Shown piece after piece: positions 21,672-28,679 of a DNA stretch of 28,679 bases (its first letter is position 1; each line of letters opens with the position of its first letter). The notes beneath the pieces are model-generated. The model did not search any database. It worked only from the letters and a program-made list of their open reading frames with translations, and had not been told where the DNA came from. Made by a program: the position numbers and the translations under genes. Location: contig JAEYRW010000181.1 in the NCBI GenBank assembly GCA_023435435.1, positions 1 to 28,679 on the forward strand, in the 5' to 3' direction. The DNA comes from Bacillota bacterium. Lineage in GTDB: Bacteria; Bacillota; Clostridia; Christensenellales; Aristaeellaceae.

Positions 21672-23035
21672 TCTTCCTCCGCGAAGCTGTCCACCAGCGC
21701 CTCGGCCTTCTTCGGCCGGGAATCCCCGTGATGGACAAAGAGCATCGTCACGAACGAAACCATAACCATTGCCGCCGCATAGGGGAAGAGCGTCGAATAC
21801 CCGATGCGCTCGAGAAGCTGTCCCGACACGAAGGGTGTGGCGACCTGCGCGGCCATGGAGAATGTGTAGTAATAGCCCGTGTATTTCCCGATGTTGCCGG
21901 CCCGGCTGATTTCGACGACCATGGGATAGGAATTGACGTTGATGGCCGCCCAAGAAAAGCCCACGAGCACGAACAGGACGTAGATCACAAACGAGAACGA
22001 TTTTACAAACGCCGTCGCCCCGAAGCAGGCCGCCAGGAGAAGCACGCCCGCAAGGATCATCTTCTTCCGGCCGAACTTCGCGGAAAGGGATCCGATGGGG
22101 ATGTAGGCCACCGTCGCGCCGGCGGTGGCGATCATCAGGCACATGGCCGCGCCGGAGATATCTCCCCAGACGCGCACGAAGTAGCGCGAATAGGCGGTGG
22201 TGACCGCGTTGTAGCCCATGAACCAGAAGAATACGGATGCCAGAATGAAGATGAGGCTCCGTTTCATCGGCGCGGACAGCTTGCCGTCCGCCCCTTCCTT
22301 GGCGTCCGCCTCGTCAGGAAGCCGCATTTTATTTTCCCGGATCGTGAAAAGCAGCGCCAGTACGGAGACGGCCATCACGCCCGCGACGATGTAGAAAATG
22401 GGCAGAAAGTTTGTGATTTCGAGCTTTTCGATGCCGTCAAACGCGAATTGGGGCGAAACGTCGAGGGTGCGCGTCTTGACGAAAAGACTGATGGAGACCA
22501 AGGTGATGATCCCGCCCACCGCGCCCATGAGGTTGATGATGGCATTGGCGCGGGACCTGAGCGGCTTGGGGGTAATGTCTGGCATCAGCGCCACGGACGG
22601 CGCGCGGTACACGCCCATGGCGATCAAAACGAGCCCGAGTAGAACCAGAAAGATCGTGAGCAGCTTTCCCAGTTGCACGTCGAACGCCGCGCGCGCGATT
22701 TCCCCCGAAAAAACCCCTTCCAGAAGCCGCTCGCCCGCCCGGTTGATGAAGGGCAGCGCGCACATGACGGCCACCGCGGCGGCTGTTCCGCCGAGGATGT
22801 AGGGCATTCTGCGGCCGATGCGCGAGTGGCTCCGGTCTGAAAGCTGGCCGAAGAACGGCAGCATGAACAGCGCAAGCACATTGTCGATGAGCATGACGTT
22901 GTTCGTCACGTCGTCGCCCAGCAAAAACGTGTTTTTGAGGATGAGCGGAATCACGAAGTCGTACATCTGCCAGAACGCGCAGATGGAAAGGAACGCAAGC
23001 CCGACAAACACCGTGCGCCGCGCATCAAGCTTCAT
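21668..23035 (-). CDS. MFS transporter, SLC45/GPH-like sugar symporter
   Basis: This is a 455-residue, twelve-helix secondary transporter. The loop between helices 2 and 3 reads GQLSDRSHSRIGRRMPYILGG, the form seen in the SLC45/sucrose-H+ symporter branch. YRAPSVALMPDITPKPLRSRANA also belongs to that branch. An acidic central loop (about 250-270) separates the halves, and the second half repeats the pattern with GSLSAKFGRKKMILAG. A sugar or glycoside is the likely cargo, but which one cannot be told. Its GGAGG lies in the last codons of the L,D-transpeptidase gene, and its ATG comes one base after that gene's stop, so the genes are tightly linked. Confidence 0.9.
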   Translation of the reverse strand: MKLDARRTVFVGLAFLSICAFWQMYDFVIPLILKNTFLLGDDVTNNVMLIDNVLALFMLPFFGQLSDRSHSRIGRRMPYILGGTAAAVAVMCALPFINRAGERLLEGVFSGEIARAAFDVQLGKLLTIFLVLLGLVLIAMGVYRAPSVALMPDITPKPLRSRANAIINLMGAVGGIITLVSISLFVKTRTLDVSPQFAFDGIEKLEITNFLPIFYIVAGVMAVSVLALLFTIRENKMRLPDEADAKEGADGKLSAPMKRSLIFILASVFFWFMGYNAVTTAYSRYFVRVWGDISGAAMCLMIATAGATVAYIPIGSLSAKFGRKKMILAGVLLLAACFGATAFVKSFSFVIYVLFVLVGFSWAAINVNSYPMVVEISRAGNIGKYTGYYYTFSMAAQVATPFVSGQLLERIGYSTLFPYAAAMVMVSFVTMLFVHHGDSRPKKAEALVDSFAEEE

Positions 23036-23036
23036 C

Positions 23037-25181
23037 TCAGTTTCCTCCGCTGGTGGCCTCGTCGACCACCTCGTCCATGTTTACGTCGATCAGGTTGTCG
23101 CTGTATCCCGCGGATTCCGCGTCGTACGCCTCCTGATCGGGATCGATGGTGAGCACGTACATGCTCATCACGTATCCCGTTTTCCAGTCATACTCAATTT
23201 CGCACCAGGTTCCGTCGTCGGACTTGACCTCGACCACCGTGCCGTTTTCCAGCGTCCGGGCGACCTCCGCGTCCTCGGAAGCGTCCTCGCGCATGTTGAG
23301 CCGCGCGTCCGAGCCAGTGCTCACCACGGCGAACGCGGCCTTCGACGCGGAAAGATCCGCCAGATACTCGTCGATTCCCGCGACGGTGCCGACGAACACG
23401 TCCTCGTTGAACACATAACCCGTCTGGTCGCCGAAGCGCACCTGTGACCAGGAGGTGCTTTGGAAGATCAGACTCGCGCGTTCGCCCGCGCCGATTTCGC
23501 AAAGGATAGCGCCCGAATTCGATGCCTGCGCGCGCAACGGGGTGCCGTTCTCGCTCGTCACGTACGCGTAGACATCATCAGAAGCGTCCACGTCCGTTTC
23601 GCCGCTCGCCGTCACGACCCCTGAGAGCTCAACCACCGTGCCCGTGGTCAGGTAGCTTTTCCGGACAAAGCCCGTGCGTCCGCCGTAGGAGACGAACGCC
23701 CAGCTGTCCGACTTGGTGATGACCCGCACCACGGTTCCCGCGGCGAGCATGAAGGAGAGCTTCGCGGAATCGCTGGGCGATTCGCGCACGTAAAGCCTGT
23801 CCTGCACGTTGACCTTTCCGTAGGTCACCTCGCGTGTCCCGATGAAGGTCTGGGCGGCGTCCACGCGCGCGAGCGCCGGATGCTCTGCGTCCGCCTGCAC
23901 GTATTTGGGGGTTTCAATGGTCTCGTCCTCGAACGCGAGGTAAGCGGTGCGCACGTATCCTTCCTGGCCGTCGAAGGCGATCTTGGTCCAGCTGTCTGCG
24001 TGGCTGAGCACCTCCACCGCCGTTCCCGGCGCGAGCCTGGCCACGATGGTGCTGTCGGTGGACTTGGATTTGCGCACGTTGAGCTTGTTTTCGGTGTCGA
24101 TGACGGCGGATTCGACGATGGTGGATTCGTAAGTCAGCGCGTAATTGTCCGCGCCGTACATCTCCGCAAGCTTCGCGATGGCCTTTTGCATGTCCGCCTG
24201 CAGAGCGCCCGTGGCCACGCCCGTTTCATCGTACTTGAGCGCCCGCTGGAACAGGACCACGGCCTTCTTGGTTTCCGCGTCGTACACGCCGTCGATTTCG
24301 CCTTCGTAAAGGCCCAGGGACGCGAGGCTCGCCTGCATCGCCTTGACGCCGGACCCGTTCATGCCCTCTTCCAATGTGGAGATGGTGGAGCACGGCGCGT
24401 CGTCCGCATTGAGAAGGGCGATCAGGCTCTGGCTCGCGACGCCGGTGGCCTTGAAGCCCGTCGCGGACTGGATGGCCTTGACGGTGCGCACCATTCCCTC
24501 GCCGTATGTCCCGTCCGCCTCGCCGGCATAGAGACCCAGTTCGATGAGCCGCGTCTGGAGCCGCGCCACGTCCGCGCCTTCGCTTCCGTAGCCCAGTTCC
24601 GTATCGTCCGAAGCCAGACTTGCGAATTCCGCGTAGGAAATACCGCTGTCCACGGAATATGAATGCTCGTAGAGCAGCTCCTTGAGGTATTCGTAGCGCT
24701 CGGTGGCGTCGTAAATTTTGACCTTTGTGCCCGCAAAGCAGTTTTCCGCGATCCACTTGGCGTCCTCAATGAACAGGCGGATGCAGCCGTGGGACGCATC
24801 CGTGCCCATCGCCGCATAGGCCTCCCAGTCGACCTTGTCGTCTTGCTTCTGGGTGAACAGATAGGAATGAAACAGGTAGTTACCGACGATTCTGGTGCCC
24901 CACTTGCCGTAACCGTCCTCGAAAGCATACCATTCGCTGCGTTCGCCCGACTTGTGCTGCTCCGGCATTGTGAACGTACCGTGGGGGGAGCTCCATTTTC
25001 CGCCGCCGCTGGAACACACCATCTGGCGGACGACGGAGCCGTCGGAAGTGGAATAGACGGTCACAATGTTATTGTAGCAGTCCACCGTGATCCGATATGG
25101 CATTTCGGCGGCGGCGGCGGCAGGGGAGACCGCGGCCAGCGCCAGGATGAGTAAGAGCGCCGTCAGTCGTCTGATAAGCAT
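23037..25181 (-). CDS. L,D-transpeptidase with two peptidoglycan-binding and four SH3 domains
   Basis: This secreted 714-residue enzyme should make 3-3 cross-links or attach groups to peptidoglycan. A signal peptide (about 1-25) is followed by a YkuD catalytic domain (28-158) with SPHG (65-68), His105 and the signature SHGCIR (130-135) with nucleophile Cys133. Two PG_binding_1 domains follow: about 198-258 (GSEGADVARLQTRLIELG) and 272-335 (SGVKAMQASLASLGLYEG). Then come four SH3-type repeats at about 363-416, 458-512, 541-597 and 623-678, each ending in a GYV or GFV turn. The tail is acidic. Catalytic domain first and binding domains after is the reverse of many YkuD proteins. GGAGG precedes ATG 25181 by 7 bases. 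It heads the operon with the transporter and glycerophosphodiesterase. Confidence 0.95.
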   Translation of the reverse strand: MLIRRLTALLLILALAAVSPAAAAAEMPYRITVDCYNNIVTVYSTSDGSVVRQMVCSSGGGKWSSPHGTFTMPEQHKSGERSEWYAFEDGYGKWGTRIVGNYLFHSYLFTQKQDDKVDWEAYAAMGTDASHGCIRLFIEDAKWIAENCFAGTKVKIYDATERYEYLKELLYEHSYSVDSGISYAEFASLASDDTELGYGSEGADVARLQTRLIELGLYAGEADGTYGEGMVRTVKAIQSATGFKATGVASQSLIALLNADDAPCSTISTLEEGMNGSGVKAMQASLASLGLYEGEIDGVYDAETKKAVVLFQRALKYDETGVATGALQADMQKAIAKLAEMYGADNYALTYESTIVESAVIDTENKLNVRKSKSTDSTIVARLAPGTAVEVLSHADSWTKIAFDGQEGYVRTAYLAFEDETIETPKYVQADAEHPALARVDAAQTFIGTREVTYGKVNVQDRLYVRESPSDSAKLSFMLAAGTVVRVITKSDSWAFVSYGGRTGFVRKSYLTTGTVVELSGVVTASGETDVDASDDVYAYVTSENGTPLRAQASNSGAILCEIGAGERASLIFQSTSWSQVRFGDQTGYVFNEDVFVGTVAGIDEYLADLSASKAAFAVVSTGSDARLNMREDASEDAEVARTLENGTVVEVKSDDGTWCEIEYDWKTGYVMSMYVLTIDPDQEAYDAESAGYSDNLIDVNMDEVVDEATSGGN

Positions 25182-25231
25182 TTTTTATCCTCCGGAACGC
25201 GCATACATACGCACAAATAATCGCTTACAAT

Positions 25232-25260
25232 AAGATACCATAATTGCGTAATTATTTCAA
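25232..25260 (-). promoter_or_regulatory. Promoter of the L,D-transpeptidase operon
   Basis: On the minus strand TTGAAA (25255-25260), a 17-base spacer ending in ATGG and TATCTT (25232-25237) form a promoter with extended -10. The leader would be about 45 bases. Confidence 0.65.
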
Positions 25261-25390
25261 TAGTGTGAAGCAGGCGTCCGCAAATGTCCGGATTTGAGGA
25301 TCATTCAACCGTTGCGGCGGTGTGAAAAGGATTTCGGGCGCGGCGCGCAAAAAAAGCGCCGCACACGCGCGCGAATTTTACAGTCCGCGC

Positions 25391-25419
25391 TTGATTTTGC
25401 GGGGACAGCGGTCTATAAT
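25391..25419 (+). promoter_or_regulatory. Promoter of the YitT-family gene
   Basis: TTGATT (25391-25396), a 17-base spacer and a perfect TATAAT (25414-25419) lie 42 bases before ATG 25461. The 279-base gap it shares with the divergent transpeptidase promoter holds nothing else I can name. Confidence 0.75.
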
Positions 25420-25460
25420 GACGGTCGGAATTCATATGCTCTGCGGAGGAGATTCGTTTT

Positions 25461-26306
25461 ATGCAAAAGCAGGTCAAGGATTATCTGATGCTGACGTTCG
25501 GGACGCTGCTTCTGTCCGTCGGCGTGTATTTTTTTAAGTTTCCAAATCATTTTACCACCGGCGGCGTGAGCGGCATTTCGATCATCTTGGGCGACCTGAT
25601 TCCGAGCCTTTCGCCGGGCACGCTCATGATGATCATCAACTACTCCCTCCTCGCGGTGGGCCTGTTCGCGCTGGGGAAGGGGTTCACGCTGCGCACAGTC
25701 TACTGCACGGTGGTCTATTCCTTCGTCATCTGGCTGCTCGAGAAGGTTTACCCCATGACGGCGCCCTTCACAAACCAGCCCGTCCTCGAGCTCGTGTTCG
25801 CGATCCTTCTGCCCGCGGTGGGTTCCGCCATTATGTTCAACCTCGACGCCTCTTCCGGCGGCACTGATATCGTCGCCATGATCCTCAAAAAATACACCCA
25901 CGTCGACATCGGGAAGGCGCTGCTTTTAAGCGACGCCGTCATCGCGTTTTCGTCCGTTTTTGTGTTCGGCATCGAGACCTGCATGTTTTCCGTCATCGGT
26001 CTTCTCATGAAGGCGTTTCTCATCGACTCCGTCATCGAATCGATCAATCTCTGCAAGTATTTCACCATCGTCACCACGTCTCCCCACGAGGTGTGCGAAT
26101 ACATCATCAAGGGGCTCAATCATTCCGCCACCGTGGTGGACGGTCGCGGCGCGTTCACCGGCGAGGACAGAAAGCTGGTTTTTACGGCGTGCAGGCGCGG
26201 CGAGGCGCTGGCCCTCAAAAACGAGGTCCACAAAATCGATCAGCACGCGTTCATCTTCATTTCAAACACCAGCGAGATCATCGGCAAGGGATTCCGGACG
26301 GTGTGA
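25461..26306 (+). CDS. YitT family membrane protein with DUF2179 domain
   Basis: This is a 281-residue protein with five or six hydrophobic helices in the first 190 residues and a soluble C-terminal DUF2179 domain (about 205-281). Family marks are KFPNHFTTGGVSGISIIL (about 26-43), the SSGGTDIVAMILKKY stretch (about 131-145), and in the C-terminal domain HSATVVDGRGAFTGEDRKL and VFTACRRGE. YitT proteins are common in Firmicutes and their function is not established. GGAGG lies 11 bases before the ATG, longer than usual. It stands alone with its own promoter and a palindromic terminator. Confidence 0.92.
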   Translation: MQKQVKDYLMLTFGTLLLSVGVYFFKFPNHFTTGGVSGISIILGDLIPSLSPGTLMMIINYSLLAVGLFALGKGFTLRTVYCTVVYSFVIWLLEKVYPMTAPFTNQPVLELVFAILLPAVGSAIMFNLDASSGGTDIVAMILKKYTHVDIGKALLLSDAVIAFSSVFVFGIETCMFSVIGLLMKAFLIDSVIESINLCKYFTIVTTSPHEVCEYIIKGLNHSATVVDGRGAFTGEDRKLVFTACRRGEALALKNEVHKIDQHAFIFISNTSEIIGKGFRTV

Positions 26307-26321
26307 GCCAAGCTTGTCAAA

Positions 26322-26345
26322 AAAGAGGGCGGCGCCGCCCTCTTT
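26322..26345. terminator. Palindromic bidirectional terminator
   Basis: The 24-base sequence is a perfect palindrome with arms AAAGAGGGCGGC and GCCGCCCTCTTT. Six T follow on the minus strand and CTTT on the plus strand. It serves the YitT gene (plus) and the secreted-protein gene (minus). Confidence 0.87.
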
Positions 26346-26360
26346 CCCCAATCCAACCGG

Positions 26361-27065
26361 TCAGTATGCGAGATTATACGCGATGACATCCACCGTCGCG
26401 GGTTCGATTCCGTTGTCCTGCATGTACGTGGCGATGTCCGACCCAATCTGATACCGGAATTCCACGGACGATCCGGGCATGATGCCGACGTTGTAGCCGC
26501 TCCAGTACGAGGAAAGCACATAGACAAGGTTGCCCGCGTCATCCTTGACCGCGAAGACGATCTCAAAGGCGGTGAGAGGTGTGTCGAGCGTGTTTTTGAC
26601 CTCAGCCACGAGATCGTCGGAGGTGCCGTAATAGTCCGCCACAGACTCGATGCGCGCCGCGGCCTCGATGCGCAGTACGGTCTGCGAGATGGTGCCCTGC
26701 CCGGTGACGGACAGCATGAAGTCCGAGATCTGTTCGGCGCCAGTCGCCTCAACGTAGCTGTAGCCGTACACATACCCGGTTTCCCCGGGCTGCAGCACGG
26801 GCGGATAGCAGTAGTAGATGTCGGTGGACGAAAGGCTGTTTCCATCCGGGTCGAAAAGCTCCATCAGCCCGCTTGAGAATTCCACGGGCTTGTCCCCGCT
26901 GTTGGTCACTTCCGCGAATACGTACCCGTAGAAGTATGTATCGTAGTAGGGAACGACCACCAGGTTTTCCTGCGTCGAGACCAGCTTGCCCATTGCGAAC
27001 GCCCCGTTGAACGAAAACGCAATCACAAGAAGGATCACGCCCATCCAGCGAATTTTCCTTGCCAT
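26361..27065 (-). CDS. Secreted protein of unknown function, FxLYD-like beta domains
   Basis: This is a 234-residue exported protein with a signal peptide (KIRWMGVILLVIAFSFNGAFA, cut near residue 24). The mature part looks like two similar beta-sandwich units, each with a phrase of the type VFAEVTNSGDKPVEF (about 50-64) and DLVAEVKNTLDTPLTAFEI (about 150-168), followed by a D-x-x-G-N-x turn. This alternation resembles FxLYD-type domains of bacterial surface proteins; I am not certain of the family. It is very rich in Tyr and acidic residues. GGGGAGG lies 7 bases before ATG 27065. It has its own good promoter and a terminator, so it is a single-gene unit. Confidence 0.82.
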   Translation of the reverse strand: MARKIRWMGVILLVIAFSFNGAFAMGKLVSTQENLVVVPYYDTYFYGYVFAEVTNSGDKPVEFSSGLMELFDPDGNSLSSTDIYYCYPPVLQPGETGYVYGYSYVEATGAEQISDFMLSVTGQGTISQTVLRIEAAARIESVADYYGTSDDLVAEVKNTLDTPLTAFEIVFAVKDDAGNLVYVLSSYWSGYNVGIMPGSSVEFRYQIGSDIATYMQDNGIEPATVDVIAYNLAY

Positions 27066-27119
27066 ATGAAGACCTCCCCGCTTCGTTCGATCGATCTGCT
27101 TTCATATTGATACGCCATC

Positions 27120-27148
27120 ATTTTAACATAGAGAAGACACAAAGTCAA
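27120..27148 (-). promoter_or_regulatory. Sigma-A promoter of the secreted-protein gene
   Basis: On the minus strand TTGACT (27143-27148), a 17-base spacer and TAAAAT (27120-27125) make a strong promoter. The leader before ATG 27065 is about 48 bases. Confidence 0.8.
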
Positions 27149-27178
27149 CGCAAAAGAGACACACTTCTGGCCGCGCCG

Positions 27179-27216
27179 AAAAACGACCGGCGCTTCCGCG
27201 GTGGAAGCGCCGGTCG
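27179..27216 (-). terminator. Terminator of the spore-coat gene pair
   Basis: CGACCGGCGCTTCC (27184-27197) and GGAAGCGCCGGTCG (27203-27216) form a perfect 14-bp stem with a 5-base loop. On the minus strand it is followed by TTTTT, 12 bases after the CotF-like stop codon. Confidence 0.9.
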
Positions 27217-27227
27217 GGTCGGTGGGG

Positions 27228-27476
27228 TTATCCCTGAAGCTGCTGCTTGGTCTGCTGAATTTCGTCTTCCTTTGCCATGACGGCGGGCTTGTAGTATCCC
27301 TTGGTTTCCGCCAGCTTGTACAGCTCGTACTGGCTGGCCTCGCACTTGTTTCTGATCTGCTGCACCGTCGAGCGCAGCTGCGGATTGGCGCACTCGGAAA
27401 TGGTGTTTGCGTAGAAGGTAAGGCTGCTCTTGACCGAGCCAAGCGCGTCGTTGACCATCGCTTTTTCCTGGAACAT
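27228..27476 (-). CDS. Spore coat protein, CotF family
   Basis: This is an 82-residue alpha-helical protein of the Coat_F family, small structural proteins of the spore coat with a ferritin-like helix pair. Visible marks are KAMVNDALGSVKSSLTFYA, NTISECANPQLRSTVQQIR, and YELYKLAETKGYYKPA, all strongly conserved in clostridial CotF-like proteins. The tail is Gln- and Lys-rich (EIQQTKQQLQG). GGAGG lies 6 bases before the ATG. It follows the small partner gene by 11 bases and precedes a strong terminator. It shows that the organism, or its recent ancestor, forms endospores. Confidence 0.93.
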   Translation of the reverse strand: MFQEKAMVNDALGSVKSSLTFYANTISECANPQLRSTVQQIRNKCEASQYELYKLAETKGYYKPAVMAKEDEIQQTKQQLQG

Positions 27477-27487
27477 GGTTTTCCTCC

Positions 27488-27673
27488 TTACTGCAAAAAC
27501 GACATAAGCTGTTGCTTTGTGCTCTGCGCGTCCTGCGCGGACTTCTGGAAGAAGGTCTTCACCTGGGGGTCCGTGGACTGTTCGGCGTAGGCCTGCATCT
27601 TCTGGAACGCGGTGTCGTGCTCCCCGATCATGTGGCGGAGGTTCTGAAGTTCAATCTGGTTCAGGTTGGACAT
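27488..27673 (-). CDS. Small helical spore-coat-associated protein
   Basis: This is a 61-residue, fully alpha-helical protein (NLNQIELQNLRHMIGEHDTA, then FQKSAQDAQSTKQQLMSFLQ). Such short proteins commonly precede cotF-like genes in Clostridia and are annotated as spore coat proteins. The His-Asp-containing GEHDTAF segment and FFQKSAQDAQ match the helical pattern of Coat_F. AAGGAG lies 7 bases before ATG 27673. Both genes form one two-gene unit. It could pair with the CotF-like protein to complete a four-helix unit; this is inference. Confidence 0.85.
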   Translation of the reverse strand: MSNLNQIELQNLRHMIGEHDTAFQKMQAYAEQSTDPQVKTFFQKSAQDAQSTKQQLMSFLQ

Positions 27674-27707
27674 TTTCCGGCTCCTTTCCGTGTTCGGATT
27701 CCAAGGC

Positions 27708-27714
27708 TAGTATG
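27708..27714 (-). promoter_or_regulatory. Possible sporulation-sigma -10 element before the coat genes
   Basis: CATACTA on the minus strand equals the -10 consensus of forespore sigma-G promoters and lies 35 bases before ATG 27673. I could not find a good sigma-G -35 (TGAATA) at the right distance, so this is only a hint. No sigma-A promoter is visible for the pair. Confidence 0.25.
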
Positions 27715-27792
27715 GCTCGATCGCGCGCTGGAAATCCCAAAATCTATCTGGATTCATTTGGAAATACAGTGGGATTCAATCAGAATGAGTGC

Positions 27793-27821
27793 TTGACAAC
27801 GCGCCCATTTTCAGATACGAT
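27793..27821 (+). promoter_or_regulatory. Promoter of the PAP2 phosphatase gene
   Basis: A perfect TTGACA (27793-27798), a 17-base spacer and TACGAT (27816-27821) lie 53 bases before ATG 27875. The rest of the 201-base gap toward the coat genes holds three loose copies of GGATTC but no other clear element. Confidence 0.7.
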
Positions 27822-27874
27822 ACGTACATATTCACAACTAAAGAAAGCAGTCTGTGCCGCAAAGGGGAGAGCGT

Positions 27875-28679
27875 ATGACGATCATCCGCTTCTTACAGAG
27901 CTTTGCCAGCCCATTTTGGGACGGCTTCTTTGAAGCAGCCACCATGCTGGGCGAGGAGTATTTCTACCTTTTCGCACTCGCGCTGGTCTTCTGGTGCGTG
28001 GACAAGCGCTATGGCTACAAGCTGTCCCTTGCGCTCCTGTTCAGCGGCGTGGTCAACGGCGTGGTGAAAAGCATCGTGCGCGCGCCGCGTCCCATCGGAA
28101 CGGAGGGCATCCGCAGCCTGCGCGTGGAAACCGCCACGGGAAGTTCCTTTCCCAGCGGTCACACCCAGAACGTCACCACCTTTTTCGTGTCGGTGATGAA
28201 AAAGCTGCGCCGCCCTTGGATGTATCTGACCGGCGGCTTGCTGATTCTCCTGGTGGCCATTTCGCGGCTGTATCTGGGCGTTCACTGGCCCCGGGACGTC
28301 CTGGGAGGCATGGCGTTTGGCGCGGCGAGCGTATTCGTCGCGGATTTTGCCTTCGAGCGCTTTGAACGGCTGAAGTGGGGACGGCTTCCCTGGCTCAACC
28401 TGACGCTCCTCGTTCCGACGATTGCGGCGGCTTATGTGTGGCGCGACGCCGCGGACCTTGTAAAGGTCGCCGGAACATTCTGCGGCTTTCTGATGGGATT
28501 TTCCTTTGAAACCGTCTTTGTCCGCTTCAGCGCGAAGGCGCCGCTCTGGAAGCAGGCCGCCAAGTTCGCGCTGGGCATCGTCGTCACGCTGGCCCTCAAA
28601 GAAGGGCTGAAGCGCCTCTTCCCGCAGGAAGCGGCGTTTGATCTTTTGCGCTACGCGGTCATCGGGGTGTGGATCACGG
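27875..28679 (+). CDS. PAP2 family membrane phosphatase, partial at the window end
   Basis: This is a membrane lipid or polyprenyl-phosphate phosphatase. The first 268 residues are visible and the frame is open at the window end. The three PAP2 active-site motifs are present: KSIVRAPRP (about 65-73), PSGHT (about 91-95) and SRLYLGVHWPRDVLGG (about 129-144) with the catalytic His and Asp. Several hydrophobic helices surround them, and the protein continues with further helices beyond the usual PAP2 core, so it is longer than the short BcrC-type enzymes. GGGGAG precedes ATG 27875 by about 6 bases. Undecaprenyl pyrophosphate or phosphatidic acid type substrates are usual for the family; which applies is unknown. 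Confidence 0.92.
   Translation, partial: MTIIRFLQSFASPFWDGFFEAATMLGEEYFYLFALALVFWCVDKRYGYKLSLALLFSGVVNGVVKSIVRAPRPIGTEGIRSLRVETATGSSFPSGHTQNVTTFFVSVMKKLRRPWMYLTGGLLILLVAISRLYLGVHWPRDVLGGMAFGAASVFVADFAFERFERLKWGRLPWLNLTLLVPTIAAAYVWRDAADLVKVAGTFCGFLMGFSFETVFVRFSAKAPLWKQAAKFALGIVVTLALKEGLKRLFPQEAAFDLLRYAVIGVWIT

Overview
The window reads as about 28.7 kb of ordinary chromosome from a GC-rich, low-mobility member of the Clostridia (Bacillota). The evidence is a spore-coat CotF-type gene, strong GGAGG ribosome binding sites before most genes, promoters of the sigma-A type (TTGACA / TATAAT, 17-bp spacer), U-tailed terminators, a DUF1015 gene joined to serC-serA, YitT, WG-repeat and SH3-rich L,D-transpeptidase proteins. 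A Christensenellales-like lineage is possible but cannot be settled from this sequence. There are no insertion sequences, integrases, phage genes or CRISPR arrays. Genes are densely packed; no stretch over 300 bases lacks a gene.

Layout. (1) 1-2283, minus strand: an ABC importer of the nitrate/sulfonate/NMT1-like type (binding lipoprotein, permease, ATPase cut by the window edge). (2) 2402-6196, plus strand, divergent from it: a three-gene sugar-acid operon with a 2-keto-3-deoxygluconate-type PfkB kinase, NADP-type 6-phosphogluconate dehydrogenase and a LarA-family (nickel-pincer cofactor) hydroxyacid racemase/epimerase. (3) 6326-9276, minus strand: a GyrI-like protein, a flavodoxin, an AraC regulator with its own GyrI-like sensor domain, and a TrmH/SpoU RNA methyltransferase. 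(4) 9518-13017, plus strand: serC-serA-DUF1015, the first two steps of serine synthesis plus a protein of unknown function. (5) 13135-15711, plus strand: a MATE efflux pump with an unusual promoter and leader, then a D,D-carboxypeptidase whose ribosome binding site lies in a hairpin. (6) 15712-16974, minus strand: a secreted WG-repeat protein, its stop codon touching that of the carboxypeptidase. (7) 17115-17501: four tRNAs (Arg-TCT, His-GTG, Gln-TTG, Lys-TTT) with a strong promoter and a terminator. (8) 17543-19299: an unrecognised small protein with a DUF523 protein, then (minus) an ACT-domain protein and an RNA 2',3'-cyclic phosphodiesterase. (9) 19445-25181: a secreted phosphodiester glycosidase and a small membrane protein converge on an operon of L,D-transpeptidase, SLC45-like sugar transporter and glycerophosphodiester phosphodiesterase, which together look like a cell-envelope maintenance block. 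(10) 25461-28679: a YitT membrane protein, a secreted protein of unknown function, two small spore-coat-type proteins and a PAP2 membrane phosphatase cut by the window end.

The most promising leads are the LarA-like enzyme joined to pentose-phosphate and Entner-Doudoroff type enzymes (a likely gluconate/mannonate epimerisation node), the DUF1015 protein in the serine operon where a phosphoserine phosphatase would be expected, and the two RNA-level control candidates in front of the MATE and carboxypeptidase genes.
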